5,714 nucleotides of DNA from an uncultured Lachnospiraceae bacterium (GTDB lineage Bacteria > Bacillota_A > Clostridia > Lachnospirales > Lachnospiraceae), in NCBI GenBank assembly GCA_902780985.1, contig CACZHN010000159.1:1-5714 (forward strand), given 5' to 3'. Both the position numbers and the translations under genes were made by a program. This document shows positions 1-5,676 of this stretch, piece after piece. Each line of letters starts with the position of its first letter. The stretch's first letter is position 1. The notes beneath the pieces were generated by a model. That model saw only the letters and a program-made list of their open reading frames with translations, did not search any database and had not been told where the DNA came from.

Positions 1-1088
1 GGTATCTGTACCTGAAACTCGGTTCCTTCTCCCACGGTACTGTTTACTCTGATATTTCCCTCCATGCCTTCCACAATAGACTTGGAAAGCGCCAGGCCTA
101 TGCCCACGCTGTTGGGATTAACATCATTTGATACTCTGTAGAATCGCTTGAAGATATTCGGAAGTTCTTCTTCCGATATTCCGATTCCGTGATCTCTGAT
201 ATTAATTCTTGTAAAGACGCTGTTGGTCTCTACCTGTATCTCAATCTCTTTTCCTTCATCGGAATAGTCCGATGCGTTCTTAACTATATTGATGAGGGCT
301 TCCGTCAGCCACTCGGAATCTGCCATGATATAGTTTTCTCCCGATTCATCTTCCGATTCATTTCCCGACTCTGCTTCACCTGCTTCGGGAAGTTCGATCA
401 CCAGCTTCTGCTTCTTCAGATCCGTAAGGTAACCCACGGCACTTCGCACTTCATCCAGCACGGTGCTTACGGAGCACTTTCTGATATCAAAGTCGATAAC
501 TCTGGCTTCGATACGTGCCAGCTTCAGCATTGAAAGAACCATCCACTGCATTCTGGTCATCTGATTCTCCGCCTCACGGAGCACCCGCTTTTTCTCTTCA
601 TCTGTTTCCAGCTTGTCATTCAGCAGAAGGTCGATAAATATATTCAGAGATGCCAGCGGAGTCTTCAGCTGATGGGATATATCGGACATAACATCCTTCA
701 GAAATTCCTTCTCCTCGGCTTCCCTTCTCTTTCCTTCACGGAACATATTTACCAGCTTTTCGAAATTGGAATTGAGAATTCCTATACTTCCTTCATCCAG
801 GCCGGTGGTGAGTTCCTTATCGGAATCCTTCATCAGTTCGTCCATCATTTCCGCTGCATTTTCAACTGCACTGTATGCACGGCCGATCTCCCGGGAACAG
901 AAAACATACAGGATTCCCGCCATCAGGATTTCGACAGCCCCGACTAAAATAAAGAGCCATCCTGCGCCGGGATCAAATCCGCCTATGCTGTAAATGTACC
1001 AGAGCAGGACAAAGCTGACAGCCAGACATATGGCTGCCGTAAAGAGATAGTTTCTTCTGAACTTTTTTCTCTCATAATCGCTTGTCAT
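1..1088 (-). CDS. Sensor histidine kinase, C-terminus cut by window edge
   Basis: Membrane sensor kinase that autophosphorylates on histidine and passes phosphate to the regulator encoded just upstream. My translation gives 362 residues with no stop. Two membrane segments lie at about 13-35 and 43-64, with a loop of only about 8 residues between them, so there is no extracytoplasmic sensor domain and no obvious HAMP. A helical linker leads to the H-box SHQLKTPLASL with H139. The ATPase domain has the N-box (N271 in ALINIVKNASDYS), G1 box DHGIGI (299-304), F-box FKRFYR (313-318) and G2 box VGIGLALSK (328-336). The sequence ends in GEGTEFQVQI, which in this family is nearly the end, so few residues should be missing. 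The ATG overlaps the regulator's TAA by one base (TAATG), indicating translational coupling. An acidic three-unit repeat at 239-250 lies between the DHp and ATPase domains. The short loop resembles intramembrane-sensing kinases; the stimulus is unknown. Confidence 0.95.
   Translation of the reverse strand, partial: MTSDYERKKFRRNYLFTAAICLAVSFVLLWYIYSIGGFDPGAGWLFILVGAVEILMAGILYVFCSREIGRAYSAVENAAEMMDELMKDSDKELTTGLDEGSIGILNSNFEKLVNMFREGKRREAEEKEFLKDVMSDISHQLKTPLASLNIFIDLLLNDKLETDEEKKRVLREAENQMTRMQWMVLSMLKLARIEARVIDFDIRKCSVSTVLDEVRSAVGYLTDLKKQKLVIELPEAGEAESGNESEDESGENYIMADSEWLTEALINIVKNASDYSDEGKEIEIQVETNSVFTRINIRDHGIGISEEELPNIFKRFYRVSNDVNPNSVGIGLALSKSIVEGMEGNIRVNSTVGEGTEFQVQI
339..374 (-). repeat. 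Three 12-bp tandem units inside the kinase gene
   Basis: Three imperfect 12-bp units in tandem encode the four-residue units AESG, NESE and DESG (kinase residues 239-250). They share an x-E-S-G/E pattern and sit in the loop between the DHp helices and the ATPase domain, where related kinases usually have a short hairpin. The units are in frame, so gain or loss of one would not break the gene. The repeat is directly visible; any functional effect is inference. Confidence 0.75.
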
Positions 1089-1858
1089 TATTCCTCCGAG
1101 AATCTGTATCCTATTCCTTTGATGGTCTTGATATATCCCGCATCATCTCCCAGCTTGTCCCGGAGACGCTTGATATATACGGAAAGTGTGTTGTCATCTA
1201 TATAACTGTTCTCTGTATCATAGAGCTTTTCAATAAGCTGATTTCTTGTAAGTGCAATGCCGCTGTTTCTGAGGAATTCCCTAAGCAGTCTTATCTCCGA
1301 AGGTGTGCACTCAACCACCTCGCCGTTTTTATAAAGACGGAATTCCGCGGCATTTAATATATGGGATCCGAAAATGTATTCCTGATTTGACATATCCGCT
1401 GTTGCTGTAGATGCTGTTTCGATTGCACCCGCATTTTCATTTACCGCACTTTCCGCCAGTCTTCTGATCCTTTCTTCCCTGCGGAATATGGCTGAGATTC
1501 TGGAAAGAAGTTCCTTTACTCGGTAAGGCTTCGTCACATAGTCATCCGCTCCCAGATCTAATCCTCTGACGATGTTGGCTTCGTCACCCACCGCCGTTAA
1601 AAAGATAACCGGTATCTCTATCTGCTTCTCCCGAAGCTCCTCCAGAAAATCAAAACCACTGCCGTCAGGCAGCATAACATCAAGGAGAATCAGATTAACT
1701 CTCTCCTCCGATGCACCGTCGGCAGTGACCGTTTTGCGCGCCTCTGCAAGATTCTTCGCATGTCTTATCTCATAGCCTTCGGCCCGCAGTGTATATTCAG
1801 TTCCCATTGCAAGTGCATAATCATCCTCTACAAGAAGGATGCAATATTTACCGTTCAT
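1088..1858 (-). CDS. OmpR/PhoB-family response regulator
   Basis: DNA-binding regulator of 256 residues, the partner of the kinase encoded directly downstream. The receiver domain (about 5-125) has the acidic pair E11/D12/D13, the phospho-acceptor D60 in LILLDVMLPDGSG, T88 in FLTA and K110 in VTKPY. The C-terminal winged-helix domain (about 161-256) shows the typical features: a TPSEIRLL segment, the recognition-helix region NTLSVYIKRLRDKL and the wing ending IKGIGYRF. The linker between them (about 128-160) is rich in Ala, Glu, Thr and Asn, and longer than usual for this family. D60 is several residues later than the common position because of extra residues around 46-53. The ATG at 1858 follows an AAAGGGG ribosome site that overlaps the lipoprotein stop, 17 bases upstream, so the two genes are probably co-translated. 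Target genes cannot be read from the sequence. Confidence 0.96.
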   Translation of the reverse strand: MNGKYCILLVEDDYALAMGTEYTLRAEGYEIRHAKNLAEARKTVTADGASEERVNLILLDVMLPDGSGFDFLEELREKQIEIPVIFLTAVGDEANIVRGLDLGADDYVTKPYRVKELLSRISAIFRREERIRRLAESAVNENAGAIETASTATADMSNQEYIFGSHILNAAEFRLYKNGEVVECTPSEIRLLREFLRNSGIALTRNQLIEKLYDTENSYIDDNTLSVYIKRLRDKLGDDAGYIKTIKGIGYRFSEE

Positions 1859-1875
1859 AGAAATTGTTGTCCCCT

Positions 1876-2067
1876 TTACTTTGCTTCCCCTTCGGTATCC
1901 GCCTCGGTGTTATCCATTTCCGGCTCTTCTTCGGTTTCTTCAATATATTCTTCCGGCGGTCCATATACTTTAGGTTCATTATTATTGATCGGATTGCATC
2001 CGGCCGTACCGAATAAAACAGATGCAGCAAGACCGATCAATGCTATTTTCTTAGGATTTTTTCTCAT
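1876..2067 (-). CDS. Small acidic lipoprotein of the two-component operon
   Basis: A 63-residue protein with a lipoprotein signal: basic MRKNPKK, hydrophobic core IALIGLAASVLFG, then TAGC with C24 as the expected lipidated residue. The -3 residue is Thr rather than the usual Leu/Val/Ile, so the lipobox is somewhat atypical. The predicted mature part is only 40 residues and very acidic (12 Glu, 2 Asp against 2 Lys), with no fold apparent and a VYGPPEEY motif at 34-41. It probably sits on the outer face of the cell membrane. A strong AGGAGG lies 7 bases before the ATG. It starts 15 bases after the DUF3137-type gene and ends 17 bases before the response regulator, so it is very likely part of that operon. 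Whether it acts as a sensor, an inhibitor or a target is unknown. Chance is unlikely given signal, ribosome site and spacing. Confidence 0.85.
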   Translation of the reverse strand: MRKNPKKIALIGLAASVLFGTAGCNPINNNEPKVYGPPEEYIEETEEEPEMDNTEADTEGEAK

Positions 2068-2082
2068 ACGAAAACCTCCTCA

Positions 2083-2892
2083 CTAATTCATCAGAAAAGC
2101 CGAAATGAGACGCTTGATATCTTCTATATCCTCATTTATCTTTTGGCTTTCCTCTTCATCCGTACCAAAACTCGAAAGCTTTGAATCAAATGCATTATTA
2201 TTCGGCTCATTGAAACCAAGGATCACACGGTTGCCCGTTACACTCATCGCCATGCTCTTATACTTCTCACTGAGTTTCTGAAACCTTTCCATCAATGCCG
2301 GAGTCAGAAAGTAAAATGCTTCCTCAGCATTTACCGAATATACGTCATACTGCTTGTTAAATTCAACGCTTTCGAATTCAACCTTGTATCTGTCATTCAG
2401 CCATTCACCGTCTACGCGATACTTATATGAATCACTGAATAAAAACAATTGAGATATGCTCTTTTCCGGCAGATTAAATATCATCATTCGTCCGGAGAAA
2501 TATGTCTTATCCTGATTCTCGCCGGCAAACTTAGACTTAACATCGGACACCTCAAACGGTATCCCGTTATATACCGCACTGATATAATCTTCGGAACTGA
2601 AGAAGTTATCCATCTTGCAGAGCTTAAAGCTTCCGACCTGTTCCTTACTGAAGCCTTTATTCGGATCATAGATTACATTTTCAAAATTCCGGACAAGCGC
2701 TCTTTCTACAAAGATCTTCTTGTAAAGACTCTTGAGTTCTTTATCGTTCTTATAAAGCAACGAACATCCGATAAGTATAATAGGGAATCCTATGAACGGA
2801 ATAAGAATAAATGGGATACCGATGATTATTATTAACATACCGGTCTTCCCGCGTTTTCTTAAGACATCATATCTATGCTTTAATTCATCCAT
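2083..2892 (-). CDS. DUF3137-type membrane protein
   Basis: A 269-residue protein with a basic N-terminus (residues 1-17), then a very hydrophobic stretch at about 18-48 (IIIIGIPFILIPFIGFPIILIG), which could be one long or two short membrane segments. A soluble cytoplasmic domain follows. The core pattern fits my memory of DUF3137 proteins: FSGRMMIFNL (132-141), VEFNKQYDVYSVNAEEAFYFLTPALMERF (176-204) and the late NRVILGFN segment (221-228). The C-terminal tail is acidic and helical. The family's biochemical role is not established; its members often lie near LemA-type genes, but none is visible here. I chose ATG 2892 because GGGG lies 7 bases before it. A TTG at 2907 would add five residues but lies within that ribosome site. 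The gene sits 37 bases after the Nudix gene and heads the lipoprotein/two-component cluster, suggesting a shared membrane-related function. Confidence 0.85.
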   Translation of the reverse strand: MDELKHRYDVLRKRGKTGMLIIIIGIPFILIPFIGFPIILIGCSLLYKNDKELKSLYKKIFVERALVRNFENVIYDPNKGFSKEQVGSFKLCKMDNFFSSEDYISAVYNGIPFEVSDVKSKFAGENQDKTYFSGRMMIFNLPEKSISQLFLFSDSYKYRVDGEWLNDRYKVEFESVEFNKQYDVYSVNAEEAFYFLTPALMERFQKLSEKYKSMAMSVTGNRVILGFNEPNNNAFDSKLSSFGTDEEESQKINEDIEDIKRLISAFLMN

Positions 2893-2896
2893 ATAA

Positions 2897-2904
2897 CTAC
2901 CCCA
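2897..2904 (-). promoter_or_regulatory. Ribosome site deciding the DUF3137-type gene start
   Basis: The minus strand reads TGGGGTAG here, with GGGG (2900-2903) 7 bases before ATG 2892. Like the AAAGGGG used by the response regulator, it is G-rich rather than AGGAGG. It overlaps the only upstream in-frame alternative, TTG 2907, so the ATG is preferred. Confidence 0.55.
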
Positions 2905-2929
2905 CAATACAGAATTCGAATATGATATT

Positions 2930-3361
2930 TTATAAAAACCCTCTTCTCGTCGCTTCTTCGATCAGCTTCGGCTGGATCAGCGGATATGTCCATACCTCCG
3001 GAAGTTCCGATGAGATAACGACTTTTTCCATTTCACTGTGCAGCTCGTCCGCGAAGGAAGATATCTCGGCAAAGTACAGCATGCCGAAGGTTTCTTCTCC
3101 TGTGCTGTTCACCGTATTTTTTCCTGTTACGGAATATGCGCAGATCGGTTTAATGGTAAAGCTTGTTGCTCCCGTTTCTTCCTGCAGTTCTCTGCGCGCC
3201 GTATCATCTATAGCTTCGCCCGGTTCTCTGTGTCCTCCGGGAACTTCATAAGTATCTCTTTCCTTATGCTTGCAGTATACCCATTTGCCGTCAGCCTTTG
3301 AAATCATCACAGCAAATTTCAGTAAAGAATCATCTACCTCATCATAAAATCTTACGTTCAT
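2930..3361 (-). CDS. Nudix hydrolase
   Basis: A 143-residue cytosolic hydrolase of nucleoside diphosphates linked to another group. The complete Nudix box runs from G43 to A65: G43, E49 after five residues, then R57-E58-L59, E61-E62 and G64. E58, E61 and E62 are the metal-binding and catalytic positions. The N-terminal strands (LLKFAVMISKADGKWVYCKHK) and the length match small stand-alone Nudix proteins such as MutT-like enzymes. The substrate cannot be told from this sequence; nucleotide-sugar, 8-oxo-dGTP or NADH-type substrates are all possible. The ATG lies one base after the flavin reductase stop, and its ribosome site (AGGGAG) is inside that gene's last codons, so the two are translationally coupled. 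No terminator is seen after it, so readthrough into the DUF3137-type gene 37 bases on is possible. Confidence 0.95.
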   Translation of the reverse strand: MNVRFYDEVDDSLLKFAVMISKADGKWVYCKHKERDTYEVPGGHREPGEAIDDTARRELQEETGATSFTIKPICAYSVTGKNTVNSTGEETFGMLYFAEISSFADELHSEMEKVVISSELPEVWTYPLIQPKLIEEATRRGFL

Positions 3362-3362
3362 T

Positions 3363-3932
3363 CTAGTTCTCCCTGTTGCAGAAGTCTCCTATCTCGCCGA
3401 GTAAATTTCCCAGGCTGTGATATTTTCCGGAATAAATAACCGGATCCAGTACGGTTAAATCGATGTCGAAAGTGTCTTTCGGAGAAAGTCTCTCGTCCAT
3501 CTGAATGTTTCTGATATAACAGAAAAATGTAGTCGAGTCTCCCGTCTCCACGGTTCTCGCCACCTCGCATTCGTATACCCACGGACTTTCGTCCAGCGTA
3601 GGAATATCCAAAACTTCGCCCCGGCTCACGCCGTAGGATATATCGTTCTTCTTTCCGTTCCTCGCGGACTTCGTTCCGAAATAATCCATAAGCGGCAGCA
3701 TCTCCCTGCTTACGAGATTCGCGCTGAAGAGTCCGGTCCGGATTACATTTTGCTTTGTTTTCTTCGTACCGAACATGCTTATAACCAGAAGATACCCATC
3801 ACCTTCTTCATGCGTTACGCTGAGCCATGTGATGGGCGCAAAATTGTGTGTACCGTCCTCATTATTCGTTCCGATAATGAAGGACGGCTGCACACACATT
3901 GAATATATAGGATCAACAGATTTTCTTTTCAT
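3363..3932 (-). CDS. Flavin reductase-like (flavoredoxin-type) protein
   Basis: A 189-residue cytosolic FMN-binding protein of the flavin reductase-like split-barrel family. Seen in the sequence: an N-terminal PSFIIGTNNEDGTHNFAPITWLSVT segment (17-40), the usual FMN-binding region; the TKKTKQNVIRTGLFSANLVS stretch (56-75); and the C-terminal YSGKYHSLGNLLG motif (167-179), characteristic of flavoredoxin-like members. Family members use FMN in electron transfer or flavin reduction; the actual partner is unknown. The gene may start at ATG 3932, with GGAGGG 4 bases before it. An in-frame TTG at 3950 would add six residues but lies upstream of that ribosome site. It has its own promoter-like sequence (3970-3998) and is coupled to the Nudix gene, which suggests a small redox or nucleotide-maintenance unit. 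Several Cys (13, 122, 138, 185) show no clear metal-binding pattern. Confidence 0.92.
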   Translation of the reverse strand: MKRKSVDPIYSMCVQPSFIIGTNNEDGTHNFAPITWLSVTHEEGDGYLLVISMFGTKKTKQNVIRTGLFSANLVSREMLPLMDYFGTKSARNGKKNDISYGVSRGEVLDIPTLDESPWVYECEVARTVETGDSTTFFCYIRNIQMDERLSPKDTFDIDLTVLDPVIYSGKYHSLGNLLGEIGDFCNREN

Positions 3933-3936
3933 ATAA

Positions 3937-3942
3937 CCCTCC
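3937..3942 (-). promoter_or_regulatory. Ribosome site deciding the flavin reductase start
   Basis: The minus strand reads GGAGGG here, 4 bases (TTAT) before ATG 3932. This close match to the anti-Shine-Dalgarno sequence lies downstream of the alternative TTG at 3950 and so favours the ATG. Confidence 0.75.
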
Positions 3943-3969
3943 AAAACCAACTACGCACGTCATATATGA

Positions 3970-3998
3970 ATTTTAATCTATTTATCCATCGATTTCAA
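3970..3998 (-). promoter_or_regulatory. Sigma-A type promoter for flavin reductase-Nudix genes
   Basis: Minus strand: TTGAAA at 3993-3998 as the -35 box (5 of 6 match to TTGACA), a 17-bp spacer, and TAAAAT at 3970-3975 as the -10 box (5 of 6 match to TATAAT). The predicted transcript start, around 3962-3964, leaves about 30 bases of leader before ATG 3932. The -35 box begins one base after the permease stop, and no intrinsic terminator separates the units, so the exporter transcript may also read through. Box match and spacing are visible; activity is inferred. Confidence 0.7.
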
Positions 3999-3999
3999 A

Positions 4000-4770
4000 T
4001 TAAGCTAAGTCTGCTTTCATTTTTTTCTTGAAGCACTGAACCGCAAGTACCATAAGTACTGCTGCCACTGCCGATACGATAAGGATTGGCTTTCCGAAGC
4101 TTTCCCATGTGATGTCGAGCTTGAGGGCCGATCTTGTTGTCTTTGTGCAGTAGATAAACGGCAGGCAGTTGATTATCTTCTTAAGTACTCCTGTTGTTGA
4201 TCCGGCATCGAAGAATACGCCGCCGACAAATGTTCCGAGTGAAATGATGATGGAGCAGACACCCGGCGCTGCCTTCTCGTTAAAGAATGTTCCGAAGATG
4301 AATCCGATGGCGATAAACATGAATGCTGATGGGATAAGTGCGGCAAATGTAAGAAGCACTCCGCCGATCTCCAGTTCAACACCTACTATAGCTGCAATGA
4401 TAACCGCTGCGAGCATTGATACGGCAGCCTGAACGATTGCTACGATAACCATCGGAAGTACATATCCGTTGGTGAACTCGCTGCTCTTCATCGGTGTTGC
4501 GAAAAGTCTTGTCAGGAAAGAACCTCCGCGGTCCTTAGCGATGGTGATGGATGTGAAAAGCATTACAAATGTCTGTCCGAATATGATGATTCCGCCTTCA
4601 AGATTATCGATGCGGAAGATAGTCATTCCCGCTTCCTTCGGGATTCCCTCATTTACCAGTGTCATAACTACAAGCATTACTATCGGAAATGCAATGCAGA
4701 ATATATAGCTAAGTGCGTCTCTTGACATTTCAAGCAGATTTCTTTTTGCGAAATTAAGTGTTCTGTTCAT
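4000..4770 (-). CDS. ABC-2 type transporter permease
   Basis: The 256-residue membrane half of an ABC exporter, working with the ATPase encoded directly upstream. About six membrane segments are visible: 20-38, 58-78, 104-128, 135-160, 168-188 and 229-247. The cytoplasmic stretch AKDRGGSFLTRLFATPMKSS (78-97) carries the Arg-Gly and Thr-Pro pattern typical of ABC-2 permeases. The C-terminus is basic (FKKKMK). Length is normal for a single-domain permease of the DrrB/NodJ kind, which suggests a homodimer. The ATG at 4770 is preferred over longer upstream starts because GGAGAGGAG (4778-4786) lies 7 bases before it, and those upstream codons overlap the end of the ATPase gene. One base separates the ATPase TAA from this ATG. 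Substrate unknown: drugs, peptides, lipids or polysaccharide precursors are all possible. Confidence 0.93.
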   Translation of the reverse strand: MNRTLNFAKRNLLEMSRDALSYIFCIAFPIVMLVVMTLVNEGIPKEAGMTIFRIDNLEGGIIIFGQTFVMLFTSITIAKDRGGSFLTRLFATPMKSSEFTNGYVLPMVIVAIVQAAVSMLAAVIIAAIVGVELEIGGVLLTFAALIPSAFMFIAIGFIFGTFFNEKAAPGVCSIIISLGTFVGGVFFDAGSTTGVLKKIINCLPFIYCTKTTRSALKLDITWESFGKPILIVSAVAAVLMVLAVQCFKKKMKADLA

Positions 4771-4771
4771 T

Positions 4772-5515
4772 TTATATCTCCTCTCCTTCAGCAACTGCCA
4801 CAAATACTTCTTCAAGGCCCTTCTTGCCGGTTGCATTCTCAAGCTCCTCAAGGGTTCCCAGCTTCACGAGGCGTCCCTTGATCATGATTCCGATCCTGTC
4901 CGCCAGCGCTTCGGCCTCTTCCATATAGTGGGTGGTAAGTATGATCGTGGAATTCTTCTTAAGTTTCTCAACTGCTTTCCAGAGTTCTCTTCTTGCGAGA
5001 ACATCCAGACCCAGTGTCGGCTCATCCAGGAAGATCACCTTCGGTTCGCCGATGACTGCCATGGCGATGGAAAGCTTTCTCTGCCATCCGCCGGATAAAG
5101 TCTTTGCTTTCTTCTTCAATACATCATGAAGATTAAATGTATTGATGACTTCCTGTACTCTTCTTTCCGCCTTGGCCTTATTCTCTTTGCCCGGGAAGTA
5201 AACTCCCGCCGTGAACTTCAGGTTTTCCTCAACCGTAAGGTTATCGGCAACCGCTGTATCCTGTGTGGATACACCGACCATAGTTTGTACCTCATCCAGG
5301 TTGCGTCTTATATCCTTACCGAAGATGGATGCATTTCCGTCTGACGGTGTGGAAAGTCCCGTAAGCATACGGATCGTAGTTGTCTTACCCGCTCCGTTTA
5401 CTCCGAGAAGTGCGAAAAGCTCGCCTTCATATATTTCAAGGTTAAGGTCTTTGACAGCCTTTACACCCGAATACTCTTTTGTAAGATGCTCTGTTCTGAT
5501 AGCTGTATTCTTCAT
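4772..5515 (-). CDS. ABC transporter ATP-binding protein
   Basis: A 247-residue cytoplasmic ATPase that powers the adjacent ABC-2 permease. All expected motifs are intact: Walker A GVNGAGKTT (38-46), Q-loop Q85, signature LSGGWQ (140-145), Walker B VIFLDEP (160-166) with catalytic E165, D-loop GLD (169-171) and H-loop H196 in TTHYMEEAE. The LTKEYSGVKAVKDL start and the MEEAEALADRIGIM segment are characteristic of the CcmA/NodI/DrrA-like exporter branch. Trp replaces the more usual small or polar residue after LSGG, a variation seen in this branch. A strong AAGGAGGA lies 7 bases before ATG 5515. It is first in its operon. A stand-alone ATPase plus a single permease gene is the usual layout for small-molecule or antibiotic export, but the cargo cannot be told from sequence. 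Confidence 0.96.
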   Translation of the reverse strand: MKNTAIRTEHLTKEYSGVKAVKDLNLEIYEGELFALLGVNGAGKTTTIRMLTGLSTPSDGNASIFGKDIRRNLDEVQTMVGVSTQDTAVADNLTVEENLKFTAGVYFPGKENKAKAERRVQEVINTFNLHDVLKKKAKTLSGGWQRKLSIAMAVIGEPKVIFLDEPTLGLDVLARRELWKAVEKLKKNSTIILTTHYMEEAEALADRIGIMIKGRLVKLGTLEELENATGKKGLEEVFVAVAEGEEI

Positions 5516-5547
5516 TATGATTTCCTCCTTTTGAATCTGTATCTCTC

Positions 5548-5561
5548 TGATGAACGCATCA
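5548..5561. promoter_or_regulatory. Small inverted repeat, possible operator
   Basis: TGATG-AACG-CATCA is a perfect 5-bp inverted repeat around four bases, 33 bases upstream of the ATPase start and touching the TAATAT-like sequence. A regulator bound here would block or shape transcription of the exporter. No regulator family is implied by the sequence, and a 5-bp arm can arise by chance. Confidence 0.3.
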
Positions 5562-5579
5562 TATTATTTTTGAGATTCG

Positions 5580-5630
5580 GGGGAAAGATTTTTGACATGA
5601 ACGGTATTTGGGGAAAGATGAACGGTATTT
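5580..5630. repeat. Nested direct repeats ahead of ABC operon
   Basis: GGGGAAAGAT occurs at 5580-5589 and 5610-5619 (30-bp offset), and ATGAACGGTATTT occurs exactly at 5597-5609 and 5618-5630 (21-bp offset). In the second copy the two modules overlap by two bases, while in the first they are separated by seven. This could be an imperfect duplication with a short insertion or deletion, or paired binding sites. Confidence 0.75.
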
Positions 5631-5676
5631 CAGAGGGTGGAACCGGGGGACGGAGGTCGCGTAGTCAAAATGGGAA

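Noticed and set aside
189..533. Plus-strand open frame of 114 codons
   Set aside because: It lies opposite the histidine kinase gene, whose motifs are intact on the other strand, and has no recognisable domain. It is a shadow.
2893..2929. Promoter or terminator between Nudix and DUF3137-type genes
   Set aside because: The stretch is AT-rich and has an 8-bp palindrome (ATTCGAAT at 2914-2921), but no -35/-10 pair at proper spacing and no stem followed by a T-run.
4173..4708. Other-frame open frames across the ABC permease
   Set aside because: They overlap a full permease with clear membrane segments and a ribosome site. The alternative proteins are low-complexity and without motifs.
4771..4851. 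Longer permease start adding 27 residues
   Set aside because: It would overlap the end of the ATPase gene, the added residues are not membrane-like, and the strong ribosome site points to ATG 4770.
4000..5515. ABC exporter as a peptide-antibiotic resistance module controlled by the two-component system
   Set aside because: The permease is a small ABC-2 type, not the large BceB type with an extracellular domain, and two unrelated genes lie between it and the regulator cluster. The link cannot be supported from sequence.
5592..5597. TTGACA on the plus strand as a -35 box
   Set aside because: No acceptable -10 box occurs 16-18 bp downstream, and no plus-strand gene follows before the window ends.
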